A program made the translations under genes and the position numbers. From assembly GCA_013204605.1 (NCBI GenBank), contig JABMNI010000071.1, forward strand, positions 36,876 through 100,875: 64,000 nucleotides of DNA, in the 5' to 3' direction. The DNA comes from Ignavibacteria bacterium (GTDB lineage: Bacteria > Bacteroidota > Ignavibacteria > Kapaibacteriales > Kapaibacteriaceae). Under the pieces are notes generated by a model. That model ran no database searches, was not told the origin of the DNA, and worked only from the letters and a program-made list of their open reading frames with translations. Position 1 is the stretch's first letter. The number at the start of each line of letters is the position of its first letter. Positions 8,902 through 19,800 of the stretch are shown here, piece after piece.

Positions 8902-10243
8902 AATTGCATCAGGTCAAGGATTTTGGGGTGATTTACAGAGTGCGCCGCTTCAGCAGGTTTCTAGGGGACCCATAGATTACTTAATGATGGATTACTTAGC
9001 TGAAGTAACCATGTCTATCATGCAAAAGCAACGTATGAAAAATCCGAATTTAGGCTACGCCAAGGATCTCATTGAAGTTTGTGAAGAAATTCTGCCGTAT
9101 TTAGTTGAGCGAGGCATTAAACTTATTACGAACGGCGGAGGAGTTAATCCCTTGGCGGCGCGCGATAAAATTTTTGAAGTTGCTAACAAACTTGGAATAA
9201 AGGGTCTAAAGGTTGGAGTGGTGCTTGGCGATGATATTCTGCCGGACATCGACGAATTGATTAAAGCAGGCCACCCGCTGAAGCATATGGAGACCGGAGA
9301 AGGAATTGAGGATGTGCGAGAACGATTGTTGAGTGCTAACGTATACACGGGTGCTTGGCCAATTGTAGAGGCACTACGGCAAGGGGCTCAGATAATCGTA
9401 ACCGGGCGGACAACCGATACGGGTTTAACGCTGGCTCCTATGATTCATGAGTTTGGTTGGAAAGAAGATGATTGGAACCTAATGTCAGCAGGCACAGTGG
9501 CTGGGCATATCAACGAATGTGGTGCCCAAGCGTCGGGCGGTAACTTTTTGGGGGATTGGCGTTCGCTGCCCAACATGCACGACGTGGGATTCCCAATTAT
9601 TGAAGCAAGTTCCGATGGAACGTTTGTGGTAACAAAACATGAAGGAACGGGTGGCCTTGTTTCGCGGGAGACCGTAAGCGAACAGCTGTTGTATGAAATT
9701 GGCGATCCTCAGGAATATATTACGCCGGATTGTGTGGCAGACTTTACGTCTATTCAGCTGGAGGACTTCGGACCCAACCGCGTACGAGTGTTTGGTATTA
9801 CGGGTCGGCCCAATACACCGTTTTTCAAGGTCAGCGCCAGTTACTTAGATGGTTTTGTCTCTTTTGGCGCTTTAACGTACTCAGCTCCTGATGCGTACGA
9901 AAAAGCTAAGGCAGCCGATGCGATACTGCGGGCAAGACTGGAAGCGCTAGGCTTGACGTTTGATGAAATTCGAACAGAATTTGTTGGAATGAATGCTTGC
10001 CATGGTCCGCTTGCAGCACCGATCGAGCCGAACGAAGTCACCATGCGAATTGGCGTTCGCGATAAAAACAGAGCAAACATTGAGCGTTTCGGTAAAGAAA
10101 TCGCACCATTGATTTTAACCGGTCCTCCAAGTGCTACGGGGTTTTCGGGTGGCAGACCCAAGCCTAGTGATGTTGTGGCCTATTTTCCAGCCCTGCTTGA
10201 CAAACGGGTGGTAAAAATGCGCGTGGAGGTAAGTGAAAACTAA
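8885..10243 (+). CDS. AtuA / DUF1446 family protein (acyclic terpene utilization-like)
   Basis: A 452-residue cytosolic protein of the DUF1446/AtuA family, recognised from the N-terminal IASGQGFWGDL, the DYLMMDYLAEVTM segment, LITNGGGVNPLAA, the ADFTSIQLEDFGPNRVRVFGITGRP stretch in split form, and the C-terminal GRPKPSDVVAYFPALLDK. The name derives from the citronellol/terpene operon of Pseudomonas, but stand-alone members occur widely and their reaction is unknown. No other terpene or acyl-CoA carboxylase gene is present here, so terpene catabolism is not supported by context. Its start overlaps the preceding gene, and its 3' end overlaps the GTG start of the next. Confidence 0.85.
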   Translation: MKKTIRIASGQGFWGDLQSAPLQQVSRGPIDYLMMDYLAEVTMSIMQKQRMKNPNLGYAKDLIEVCEEILPYLVERGIKLITNGGGVNPLAARDKIFEVANKLGIKGLKVGVVLGDDILPDIDELIKAGHPLKHMETGEGIEDVRERLLSANVYTGAWPIVEALRQGAQIIVTGRTTDTGLTLAPMIHEFGWKEDDWNLMSAGTVAGHINECGAQASGGNFLGDWRSLPNMHDVGFPIIEASSDGTFVVTKHEGTGGLVSRETVSEQLLYEIGDPQEYITPDCVADFTSIQLEDFGPNRVRVFGITGRPNTPFFKVSASYLDGFVSFGALTYSAPDAYEKAKAADAILRARLEALGLTFDEIRTEFVGMNACHGPLAAPIEPNEVTMRIGVRDKNRANIERFGKEIAPLILTGPPSATGFSGGRPKPSDVVAYFPALLDKRVVKMRVEVSEN

Positions 10244-11378
10244 TTTGTGGTTCATCACATTCTGTTTGTTATCTGCTCAGATACCAATGTTGTGCCTTGA
10301 AAATTTGACCACCTATAATGGTGTCTCAGTTTTTGAAAATGTAACTGTTGGTGACAATTTGAACACTCGTAACAATACTACCGCAAGTGATTATGTAACG
10401 GCTGGCGAACAAGTGTGGGCCGGTGAACACAATGCTTGGGAAGATCTGGCACCTGACACTGTCGAAACAGACACCTCTCGCATAGCTCAGGGCGATTTTA
10501 TGTATGCCGACAACCCAAGGTATACCTTCCTCGGAAAAACTCCTTACAGGGAGTCTGAGTTCCAATTGGCACCCACTATAGCCTTAACCGCGGCTTATGC
10601 CACGGTGGTGATTGCACTGCATATCAATCAATCGAACGCATGGTGGAAAGATCCGGCAGGTGGTTGGAGCATAAAGGAAGACTTGCAATATGCTAGGGGG
10701 CTTGACAAGTTCGGTCACATTTTCAGTAGTTACTTTGCATCTTCCATCAGTAGTGATGTTCTTTTTGACTGTGGCGTTGAAAGAAAAACGGCCGTCATGA
10801 TAGGTACTGGGATGGGAATTGCGTACACGTTATATGTTGAAATGGAAGATGGCTTTGCTGCCAATTGGGGGTTCTCTCCCAGCGATGCTGTTGCCAACTT
10901 TGCCGGTGCGTATTTCTATTTAGCTCAACAACACATTCCATTCCTGCAGAATTTTTCTCCAAGATGGGGCTACGTCCCAGTGCAGTGGGTGGGCGGTAAT
11001 GACATAAATGAAAGACCCAAAACTTTTATTGATGACTATAATAGTACAACGTTTTGGTTGGCATGCAACGTAAACAATATTCTTCCAACATCTATGGATA
11101 ATTACTGGCCTGATTGGCTGCAAATATCCCTTGGGTATGGAATTTCAAATTATGCTGTGAATGATGCGGCGGGAATCCCGTTGCAAGTAAAAAGGAAATT
11201 CTTAATCGGATTGGATTACGATTGGGTAAAAATTATTCCTGAGTCGTCCATTGGTTTATTGAACTATTTGAGGCAAAGTTTAAACCTACTAAGATTGCCT
11301 GGACCAACACTTGAATTTGGTGATAATGGGGTGAAATTTGGGATCTTTTATCCTTTTGCAATAGTTGTGCGAATGTAA
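10233..11378 (+). CDS. DUF2279-type exported protein
   Basis: A 381-residue protein starting at a GTG that overlaps the previous gene by 11 bases. It has a signal peptide (LWFITFCLLSAQIPMLC), then a low-complexity segment rich in Asn, Thr and Val. The recognisable DUF2279 core includes LDKFGHIFSSYFASS, then GTGMGIAYTLYVEMEDGF, WGFSPSDAVANFAGAYF and a C-terminal beta-rich part. The family is common in Bacteroidota and is thought to be associated with the cell envelope; its function is unknown. It probably belongs to the run of co-directional genes from 8398 to 21096. Confidence 0.72.
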   Translation: MKTNLWFITFCLLSAQIPMLCLENLTTYNGVSVFENVTVGDNLNTRNNTTASDYVTAGEQVWAGEHNAWEDLAPDTVETDTSRIAQGDFMYADNPRYTFLGKTPYRESEFQLAPTIALTAAYATVVIALHINQSNAWWKDPAGGWSIKEDLQYARGLDKFGHIFSSYFASSISSDVLFDCGVERKTAVMIGTGMGIAYTLYVEMEDGFAANWGFSPSDAVANFAGAYFYLAQQHIPFLQNFSPRWGYVPVQWVGGNDINERPKTFIDDYNSTTFWLACNVNNILPTSMDNYWPDWLQISLGYGISNYAVNDAAGIPLQVKRKFLIGLDYDWVKIIPESSIGLLNYLRQSLNLLRLPGPTLEFGDNGVKFGIFYPFAIVVRM

Positions 11379-11380
11379 GT

Positions 11381-12136
11381 ATGACTCCCAATTCAAAGCC
11401 AATCATAAGCCTTATCATACCTGTCCTTAACGAAGAAAAATTGCTCGAAGCCACACTTGGTTTTTACACGTCCGAATTGAAATCGGCGTTTGGAGTTGAG
11501 ATTGTGGTGAGCGATGGTGGCAGTACGGACGAATCGATGGGCATTGCTGAACGTTTAGCGGATGTAGTAGTAAGGCACAGCTCCGGTAAAAAACAAACCA
11601 TTGCAGAAGGCAGAAATCTAGGCGCGGAACGAGCATCGGGGTCTGTTTTAGCGTTTATCAACGCAGATACATATCCATATAATCCACACGATTTTTTTAC
11701 ACAGATATCGAAGTTTGCGGAAAGACAAGGCAAGTATTCAAAAGCTTCGGCCTTGGCTTGTCCGGTGCGATTTGCGCCGGATCAGCAGAAGTTCAAAGAC
11801 GTTTTGTTCCATGGTTTTTACAACAACTATGTTTGGCTTCTTAGCCTGTTCCGCATTGGAGCAGGGCGAGGGGAGTGTCAGATAGTTCGTACTGATGTAT
11901 TTAAAGCCGTCGGCGGCTACCGTAGCAATCTAGCCGCCGGTGAAGACTTTGATCTGTTTGCGCGCATTGGTATGCGGGCACGCGTAAGATTTGCACGAGA
12001 ACTTCTGGTGGTGGAGTCTCCAAGGCGGTTCAGGAAGTTTGGATATTTTCGTGTTGTACTTTGGTGGACCCTAAACGCTTTGAGCGTGATGTTTAGGGGG
12101 AAGTCCTCCTCTGACGAGTGGGAACCAGTACGTTAG
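11381..12136 (+). CDS. Family 2 glycosyltransferase
   Basis: A 251-residue GT-A fold glycosyltransferase: ISLIIPVLNEEKLLEATL at the N-terminus, the nucleotide-binding VVSDGGSTDES, the NADT metal-site motif (a DxD variant, about residue 90) and GGYRSNLAAGEDFDLFARIG for the acceptor side. The end is hydrophobic (VVLWWTLNALSVMF) and may touch the membrane. Donor and acceptor cannot be told from sequence. It starts 2 bases after the DUF2279 gene and 25 bases before purM, with a copy of the GGGGGCT word in that gap (12140). Confidence 0.88.
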   Translation: MTPNSKPIISLIIPVLNEEKLLEATLGFYTSELKSAFGVEIVVSDGGSTDESMGIAERLADVVVRHSSGKKQTIAEGRNLGAERASGSVLAFINADTYPYNPHDFFTQISKFAERQGKYSKASALACPVRFAPDQQKFKDVLFHGFYNNYVWLLSLFRIGAGRGECQIVRTDVFKAVGGYRSNLAAGEDFDLFARIGMRARVRFARELLVVESPRRFRKFGYFRVVLWWTLNALSVMFRGKSSSDEWEPVR

Positions 12137-12161
12137 TTTAGCCCCCTTACCGAAAGAAAAA

Positions 12162-13154
12162 ATGGACTATAAATCATCGGGTGTTGATATCAGTGCCGGC
12201 GAGGCGTTGGTGGATGCAATTAAACCGTTCGTGAAAAAAACTCGTACCGCCGGTGTTATGTCTGAAATAGGTCTGTTCGGGGGCTTCTTCGACGCACGAT
12301 TCCCCGGTTATGAACATCCAATTCTTGTTGCTAGCACGGATGGTGTGGGCACCAAATTGAATGTTGCTATTATGGCTAATAAGCACTACACGGTGGGGCA
12401 GTGTCTGGTTAATCATTGCACCAATGATATTCTAGCCTGTGGGGCCAAACCGTTATTCTTTCTAGACTATTACGCCACGGGCAAGCTAAATGTAAATTCT
12501 GCTGTGGATGTGGTAAAGGGGCTTGCCAAAGCGTGTGAAGAGAACGGTTGCGCGCTTCTTGGTGGTGAAACTGCCGAGATGCCATCGTTGTATGCCGAGG
12601 GAGATTACGACATTGCCGGAACGATTGTAGGAGTGGTTGACAAACCAAATATTATTGACGGTAAGAAAATCGCTCACGGAGATGTGCTGATTGCGTTGCC
12701 TTCTACCGGACTTCACACCAATGGGTTTTCACTGGCGCGCGCGGCGTTGTTCCCGAAATACAAAATCGATCAGTACGTTGAAGAGCTTGGAACTACAATT
12801 GGAGAAGCTCTCTTAGCTGTGCACAAGTCCTATGCTATGCCGTTGCTCCCCATTATTGAACGTAGGATAATTTCCGGACTTTCTCATATCACAGGCGGCG
12901 GAATTGTAGGTAATACAAGTCGGATTTTGCCAAAAGGATACAAGCTGAATATTGATTGGGAAGGTTGGGATATACCCGCAATTTTCAAGTTGATCCAATC
13001 TGCTGGGTCAATTCACCACGACGAAATGAGACACGTTTTTAACCTAGGAATTGGAATGCTGGTAATTGCGAACGAGGAAAACGCTCAAACGATCATTAGT
13101 GAGCTGAGTTCTTTGAATCCGTTCGTAGTTGGGAATATTAAAAAGGCTTCGTAA
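12162..13154 (+). CDS. purM: Phosphoribosylformylglycinamidine cyclo-ligase (AIR synthetase)
   Basis: Closes the imidazole ring of AIR from FGAM with ATP, step five of purine synthesis. The 330-residue length is normal for the Bacteroidota type. Diagnostic stretches are MDYKSSGVDISAG at the N-terminus, VASTDGVGTKL, VNHCTNDILACGAKPLFFLDY, LLGGETAEMPSLY and ITGGGIVGNTSRILP. It is not clustered with other purine genes apart from the distant purN; here it sits between a glycosyltransferase and a secreted-protein gene. Confidence 0.96.
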   Translation: MDYKSSGVDISAGEALVDAIKPFVKKTRTAGVMSEIGLFGGFFDARFPGYEHPILVASTDGVGTKLNVAIMANKHYTVGQCLVNHCTNDILACGAKPLFFLDYYATGKLNVNSAVDVVKGLAKACEENGCALLGGETAEMPSLYAEGDYDIAGTIVGVVDKPNIIDGKKIAHGDVLIALPSTGLHTNGFSLARAALFPKYKIDQYVEELGTTIGEALLAVHKSYAMPLLPIIERRIISGLSHITGGGIVGNTSRILPKGYKLNIDWEGWDIPAIFKLIQSAGSIHHDEMRHVFNLGIGMLVIANEENAQTIISELSSLNPFVVGNIKKAS

Positions 13155-13158
13155 CCAA

Positions 13159-14187
13159 GTGAATTGGCGTATCAATATTGCATTGCTAGTTTCTGTCTTC
13201 GTTCTTCAATTTGTAGGAGCGAGCGCACAGTTGAGTTTTTCCTTCTCCGCCGATTCCTTAAATCTTGGTGATGTATTTCCGTGTTCTGCTGCCCGAGATT
13301 CATTTTGGGTGACAAATGCTGGAGTGTATATAATTCCCTCGCCGGCAGTCAGTAACGTTTCAGGATTTACTGTCACCGCAGATTCGCCGGCAAACATCGT
13401 GCCTGGAGAGCGACGAAAATTGTACGTCGAATTCAACGGAAACATATCACGGCCGTTTTACCGCACGCCGTACATAATGACGATTAGGGTAAGCAATCAG
13501 ACCGCTTCCGACACTATATGGTTAATTGCGCGGAGGCTTCCGGGAAATTGTTGTGTGTTTGTTATTGATACAGTTAAAGGTGCAGCGGGCGAGCCGGCAT
13601 CCATCGTAGTTCGCCAAGACAGAACTTCCCCTGGTGTTAATATTACCGGAATTGAATTGGCGATGGAGTTGCTTTACAATCCTACAGTATTAGTGCCCCG
13701 CAGTTATCCTAGTCAAGTCACGATGAAAAATGTCGGTTCAGTTTCGTTTCGTGTACCACTGCTGAATTCCGATGGAATTCTTTTTGAAATGCCATGTACG
13801 ATAACGTTGGGTAACGAAGACTCTAGCAGACTGGGTCCAAAGTGGTTTGGCGTTACCGATGGTAACGTAACTCATGAAACCTATTCTTCAAAGTGCATCG
13901 TGACCGGAGTCTGCCTAAAACCAATTGCCCGCTTGTTCGATCCCACCAAGGCTCTGCAACGAGTTAGCGTTTCGGCAAACAGCCACAGCATCAACGTAAG
14001 GTTCACAGGCAATTCTTATAGTCCCTCTGTTGTGGCAATTTATTCGGTGACTGGCGGTAAGGTTGATGAAGCTGTTGTGAATTCACCCGGAAATTCCGCA
14101 GAGTACTCAACTCGCGATCTTCCTTCGGGATTGTACCTTGTAATGATAGATGGTTATTCCTCCGATCCCGTTGTAGTACTACCATGA
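13159..14187 (+). CDS. Secreted protein with Ig-like/choice-of-anchor fold and probable C-terminal sorting domain
   Basis: From a GTG at 13159, five bases after purM ends, the product starts NWRINIALLVSVFVLQFVGASAQ, a good signal peptide. A TTG start at 13129 would overlap purM by 26 bases and is less likely. The body is beta-rich (LNLGDVFPCSAARDSFWVTNAG), as in ASPM/SPD-2-Hydin or choice-of-anchor-D domains. The end (SVVAIYSVTGGKVDEAV... LPSGLYLVMIDG) resembles a T9SS type A domain, though it is short and weak. The last four bases overlap the recQ start (ATGA), so the secreted protein and the helicase are translationally coupled. Confidence 0.75.
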   Translation: MNWRINIALLVSVFVLQFVGASAQLSFSFSADSLNLGDVFPCSAARDSFWVTNAGVYIIPSPAVSNVSGFTVTADSPANIVPGERRKLYVEFNGNISRPFYRTPYIMTIRVSNQTASDTIWLIARRLPGNCCVFVIDTVKGAAGEPASIVVRQDRTSPGVNITGIELAMELLYNPTVLVPRSYPSQVTMKNVGSVSFRVPLLNSDGILFEMPCTITLGNEDSSRLGPKWFGVTDGNVTHETYSSKCIVTGVCLKPIARLFDPTKALQRVSVSANSHSINVRFTGNSYSPSVVAIYSVTGGKVDEAVVNSPGNSAEYSTRDLPSGLYLVMIDGYSSDPVVVLP

Positions 14188-16826
14188 CGTCAGTCGAGTA
14201 CGCCAAGAAACTTCTGAAAGAAAGATTCAACTACGACGCTTTCCGTCCGGGGCAAGAAGAAATAATAGGTGCCATACTTGCCGGTAACAATGTTCTAGGG
14301 GTACTTCCAACCGGTGCCGGAAAATCGGTTTGTTATCAAATTCCCGCATTAATTGTCGAGCACACCACACTTGTGGTTTCGCCACTTATAGCTTTAATGA
14401 AGGATCAGGCCGACGCATTAAACCAAAAAAATATTTCTGCTCGTGTATTGCATTCAGGAGTAAACTCTGGCGATTCCAATAACATTTTGTACGAAGCAAG
14501 TCGCGGGCAGATACGAGTGCTCTTTGTGGCTCCCGAACGACTCGAGAATAAATCATTTCGTCAAACATTACGCGACATACCAATTAGCCTTGTTGTTGTT
14601 GATGAAGCTCATTGCATCTCCGAATGGGGACACGATTTCCGTCCCGCATATCAAAACATCTCTACAATTTTCGAACACATTCCACTAACTCCCATACTAG
14701 CACTCACGGCTACCGCTACACCCGATGTTAGGACGGACATTCGGAAAAGGTTGCTCTTAGAGAAGTGTGTTGAAATTGTAAGGGGCTTCGACAGACCCAA
14801 CCTAGCGTTTCAAGTAGTCAATACGTCCCACAAATCCGAATTTGTAGCCCGTTCTTATTACAATCAGGCTTCGGGTGCTGTGATTGTGTACTGCGGCTCA
14901 CGTCGCAAGGTTGATACCATGTACGAGGAACTTAAAAAGCGAAAGTTGCCGGTGCTTGCGTATCACGCCGGCATGCCCTCAGATAAGCGAGCCAGTGTAC
15001 AGGAAGAGTTTATTTCAGCAGCAAGCCCAATACTCATTGCTACAAATGCATTTGGTATGGGTATCGACAAATCGGATGTTCGCCATGTAATTCATGCCGA
15101 CCTGACACTAACACTTGAAGCTTATTACCAAGAAGCCGGCCGTGCTGGCAGAGACGGCCAGAAAGCTATCTGCACGTTATTGTTTGAAAAGCGTGATCAG
15201 CAGCTGATGAATTTCTTCATTGATTGTGCCAACCCGGATATTTCCAAAATCAACCAAGTATACTCCTACTTGTACGATCGGTTGCGTGTTGCCGTGGGCG
15301 GTGGTAGTCCCGAGCCGATACAAGCTGACGACGCTTCTATTGCCAGCGATCTCGACACACCGGTACAACTTGTGCGAACTTGCTTAACCCTACTCGCGAA
15401 GTACGGAATTCTCATTCAACAAAGTGAAAGGGGTTATGCACAAATTGAAATTCGAACTTCGCGTGAGCGAATGGCGGAGTATGAATCGAATTCCCCGTTA
15501 AGCAGACAGAAGTTAATTCAGTCGCTACTAAGGTCACTTTCTAACCAGGCGTATTCGCGTGCTGTGGATTTTTCTGTGCAATCGTTTTTAATGGAGAATG
15601 GTTTTTCCAACAAGGAATTTGCCGACGCTATTGGAGCACTGCAGGTTGCAAGGTTAATCCGTTTCAAACCTCCGGCACTAGGGTCAAGTATAATTCTTTT
15701 AAAGAACCGAATGCAAAGCGTTGCGAGCCTATTGGATGTGGATTTATTGGTAGAGAAGCGGAAAAATTCCATTGAGAAATTACATGCTGTATTGCGCTAC
15801 GTTGAAACAAATCAGTGCAAGCGAAACTTCATTCTTGGATACTTCGCCGATCCAGAAATTCATGGAGACTGTGGCAGATGTTCGTCTTGCCTAGCTCGAA
15901 ATTCAAAGCATGTAAAAGTGCATTCAGCAAGATCTAAACCTATAGTTGAAAGTCTGATTAATACCGCAGCCGAGCTGGGAGGCGCATACGGTAGAAATGT
16001 AATTGTGGATGTACTGATCGGTACACCTTCGGCAAAGGTTGTTGCGAATAGTCTTGATCAGTGTTCAGCGTGGAGTAAGCATTCGTCCTCAAGCAGAAGT
16101 GAACTCCTGCGCGAACTCGATGGAGCTGTTTCGCGGAATGAACTTATCAAAACGTCCGACAGGTATCCTGTAATAAAAATCGGACCCAAGGGGAAAGATT
16201 TGATAGGCGTGCTACCAAGCCCCTTACAGTTTAGAAAGAAATTTACTCGTGTGTCTGATGATGTAGAAATTAGGTTGCAACAACTGAGCGTATTGCGAAG
16301 AGAAATTGCGACGGAAGCCAGTGGCACCGGATCGGCGGTGCTGACGGATCTTCAGTTGTTGCGCATTGCTAAGGATCATCCAAGTTCGCTGAGTGATTTG
16401 AAAGCCGGAATTCATGGAAGTGGGCTTACCCTAGCGCGATACGGAGAGAGAATTGTTCATGCCATTTCTTCGACGTCATCTATGGTTCAGGCCGACGCTC
16501 CAGTTGCTTCGATGGATACTGATATTCGAAAGTTGATTGAATTGGTGCGTCCAAAGCGTACATTGGATGACGTGGCAAAACTTGCCGGTGTTACTAAGGC
16601 TACGGCGTCACAGCTACTGCAGCGAGCGTTAGAAGCCGGAGTTGAACTTGATATGGGCGCGATGGTCGACGAAATTCTTTTTTCAAATGTGTTAGAGTTT
16701 ATGCGTTACAATAGATATGCGAAGCTGAGAAATGTTAGAGAGCATATCGATGCAGATGTTGAATTGCCAGAGTTACGATTGGCTGTGGCCTTTGTAAGAC
16801 GTTTGTTAATGAATGAGGTGCAGTAA
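14184..16826 (+). CDS. recQ: RecQ-type DNA helicase with an extended C-terminus
   Basis: ATP-dependent 3'-5' DNA helicase used in recombinational repair. Motifs in order: FRPGQEEII, Walker A TGAGKSVCYQ (about residue 46), DEAH box (about 140), SAT-type TATATPDV, and the motif VI QEAGRAGRDG (about 315). The zinc site follows (CKRNFILGYFADPEIHGDC then CGRC-x-x-C, about 545-570), then a winged helix and an HRDC-like region. At 880 residues it is longer than the roughly 600-730 usual for RecQ. The extra C-terminal part contains a second helix-turn-helix-like segment (LDDVAKLAGVTKATASQLLQ), as in RQC/HTH_40 tails. It overlaps the secreted-protein genes on both sides. Confidence 0.93.
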   Translation: MTSVEYAKKLLKERFNYDAFRPGQEEIIGAILAGNNVLGVLPTGAGKSVCYQIPALIVEHTTLVVSPLIALMKDQADALNQKNISARVLHSGVNSGDSNNILYEASRGQIRVLFVAPERLENKSFRQTLRDIPISLVVVDEAHCISEWGHDFRPAYQNISTIFEHIPLTPILALTATATPDVRTDIRKRLLLEKCVEIVRGFDRPNLAFQVVNTSHKSEFVARSYYNQASGAVIVYCGSRRKVDTMYEELKKRKLPVLAYHAGMPSDKRASVQEEFISAASPILIATNAFGMGIDKSDVRHVIHADLTLTLEAYYQEAGRAGRDGQKAICTLLFEKRDQQLMNFFIDCANPDISKINQVYSYLYDRLRVAVGGGSPEPIQADDASIASDLDTPVQLVRTCLTLLAKYGILIQQSERGYAQIEIRTSRERMAEYESNSPLSRQKLIQSLLRSLSNQAYSRAVDFSVQSFLMENGFSNKEFADAIGALQVARLIRFKPPALGSSIILLKNRMQSVASLLDVDLLVEKRKNSIEKLHAVLRYVETNQCKRNFILGYFADPEIHGDCGRCSSCLARNSKHVKVHSARSKPIVESLINTAAELGGAYGRNVIVDVLIGTPSAKVVANSLDQCSAWSKHSSSSRSELLRELDGAVSRNELIKTSDRYPVIKIGPKGKDLIGVLPSPLQFRKKFTRVSDDVEIRLQQLSVLRREIATEASGTGSAVLTDLQLLRIAKDHPSSLSDLKAGIHGSGLTLARYGERIVHAISSTSSMVQADAPVASMDTDIRKLIELVRPKRTLDDVAKLAGVTKATASQLLQRALEAGVELDMGAMVDEILFSNVLEFMRYNRYAKLRNVREHIDADVELPELRLAVAFVRRLLMNEVQ

Positions 16827-16827
16827 A

Positions 16828-19800
16828 ATGAAAAGAATATTTGTCATTGTTTTTTTATTCTTGATCTGCACTACACAAAGAAATTTAGCTACGGAAACAC
16901 TCATTGTTACGTTGAAGTCGAGTAACTCAGTAGCTGCATTTGTAAAAAACGGAGCTCAGGCGGTAATAGCTCCCGAAGCAATTTCTAATAGCAAATTACC
17001 CACAGTGCAGACGGTTCAGTTAACGGCCGCACTTTCTAAACTTAAGCGCCACGTTGTGATCGATTGCTCAAACAATGTGAACCAGCAAATCGTTGACTTG
17101 CTTACCGATTCAAGAGTAGAGTCAGTGAAAAGAAATCACAAATTCAAAATTGATGCAGATGAAATCACCAACGATTCTTTATCAGTGAAACAGTATGGAT
17201 TAAGAATTGTAAACGCAGCTAAGGCTTGGAAAATAGCCACGGGAGTAGGGTCGGTTGTTGGGGTGTTAGATACCGGTTTCGATTGGGATCATCCAGATTT
17301 GGTCTCGCAGGTGAGGGTCGGCATGGCAGAAGATGTGAATAAGAATGGCACCTTCGAAGCTTGGCCAAGCACCGTTCAAATCGGTGGTAAAGATGGTGAT
17401 CTGGATGGAATTGATAACGACGGCAATGGATTTGTAGACGATGTGATTGGATATGATTTTGTTGATCAATCTGTGCGCAATTTAGGTGACGATCGAGACC
17501 GCGATCCGATTCCATTTGATGAACAGGGTCACGGAACGTCTGTTGCCGGAGTAATTGCAGCAACTGCAAACAATACAATTGGAATGGCCGGTTTAGCATA
17601 CAATGCAAGACTAGTTGCACTGCGTGCCTTTGATGCAACTGGAAATGGTGAAGAGGATGATATTGCCACTGCTTTAGTTTATGCAGCCATGAACGGAGTT
17701 CAGATAATTAACATGAGCTTCGGCGATGGTGTAGATTCGCCGGTGTTGCGCGATGCCGTAGAATTCGCACGCCAGATGGGCTGTGTGTTAATAGCTTCGG
17801 CTGGAAATACCGGAGTAGTATCAAGGCAATTCCCAGCCGGTTACGATGGCGTACTAGTTGTTGCGTCCACGAACGAAGATGATGTTCGATCTCCATTTTC
17901 ATCAACCGGTTCCATTGTGAATATGTGCGCTCCTGGTGAACGCATAGTTACGACCGCTATCAATTCACGATACAGAACCGTGAGTGGAACCTCATTCTCA
18001 GCACCACTTACTGCGGCAGTAGCGGCGTTGTTGCTAGAAAAATTTCCGGCGGCAACAGCGTCTGAAATTACCTCAACGATTCTAGAGAACACAGTCGATC
18101 TTGGTGTGGTTGGTTGGGACAGTGATTACGGTGTAGGAAGACTGGATGCGTTTAACTTAGTTTCTGCCATCGGCCTATCAGATGTGTTCCTTTCACGCCC
18201 AATCAACGAGGAGCAAGTCAACGTCAAGAAAAATAGCATACTCCAAGTTGAAGGTTCTACACTTTCCACAATGTCGGTTGGATACGAATTGTTCTGGGGG
18301 CGCGGATTGGAACCTGTCCAGTGGAATAAATTTGGCGAAGGTGGAACGAAATATAAATCAACATTGGGTAGTGTTGATTTGTCGGCATTTAATTCCGGCG
18401 TCTACGTTATCAGATTAGTTGTTCGTCGTTTGGATAGTCGCACAATAGAGATTCGAAAGCGCATTAATGTTTCCAACGACGATACACTAAGAATTCTAGA
18501 ATCAAAAATCGAGACTGCGTGGATTGATGATTTGAAAACCGGCGTACTTACCATTGAAACAAATCAAAATACGTATTGCAGTGTTGAAATGAGGAGCAAG
18601 GGCGATTCAACACAACTGCACGTGACAGACATAAAGCGTTTTACACGCCTTCACTCACTTCCACTGGATGGTGTAACCGCTGGTGATTCAGTGTTTGCAA
18701 CTGTTACCTGTGTAAGTGGTAGCGCAGACACTGTTCGCACGACCATCTCATTCTACTTGCAAGCAATAGCAAGCCCCCTAACCACTTTCAATGTAACGCA
18801 AACAGTTCCACTGGCCGGATACGTGCTGAATGACGTGCGAGATTTTTATTCCGATGGCAAGTCGACCTTTGTGATGAACGATGTTTCAAGCGGCTCCTTT
18901 GGATCGATAGTCACAAAGCAGAGAGATGTTCTTGGATTCAAAAGCAAGGATTCACTTTCGAAGGTGTGGATACCGCGTGGCGTGGGCGATACCGATGGTA
19001 ACGGCCGCCTAGAAGTATTCGCTCACGTTGTTGGAAGTGCGATTTTATTTGAGTCGAGCACGGTAAACGGAAATCCATTTGAAGTGATACGGTTTGCAGA
19101 TTCTACAGGAAAACTGAACGCAACAGCAATGGCCGACGTAGATGGCGACGGTCGCGAGGACCTCATTATGCTATCGGATTCCGGCTGCGTGGTGTACTCG
19201 TGGAAGGATGGGAAATATGCGCTCCTTGCCACTGCGCTAAATGTGTCGACACCGCCAATCGGAAATTTTGCCAACAGAATCGACGAGGTAAGTGTTGGCG
19301 TAGGAGATTTTAATGGTAATGGTCAAACCGAGATTGCGTTTTCAGATACCGACGGTGATCTGTTAATTTATGAGTTCGACGGATCGAAGTTCGTGATGAT
19401 GTTTATGCAGGAAAATAGTGGGGCAGGGGGCTCTGGGTATGTAGCTAGTGGAGATATAGATGGTGATGGAAAACCGGACATTGTACTGGGTATTCCGGAT
19501 TCTGTTCAGGCCAGACCCGACGGTGAATACGGAAGACAGATGTGGACGTACAGATTTTTCCGTAGCACCAACTTGAATGCGTACGAAGAGTTTTGGACAG
19601 AAAGAATATACGGTGTCAGGTACGGAATTGGATTTCGCAATGGTGTTGAAATTGGGCAGCTTGATATGCGTAATGGCAGCGAGGTAGTGATTTGTGCCTT
19701 CCCACGGCTGTACATTTTTACTTGGGATAAAATTTCATCCACAATGTTGCCCTTCTGGTACAAACCAGACGTGGTGTCGCCGAGATTTTTAGTACACGAT

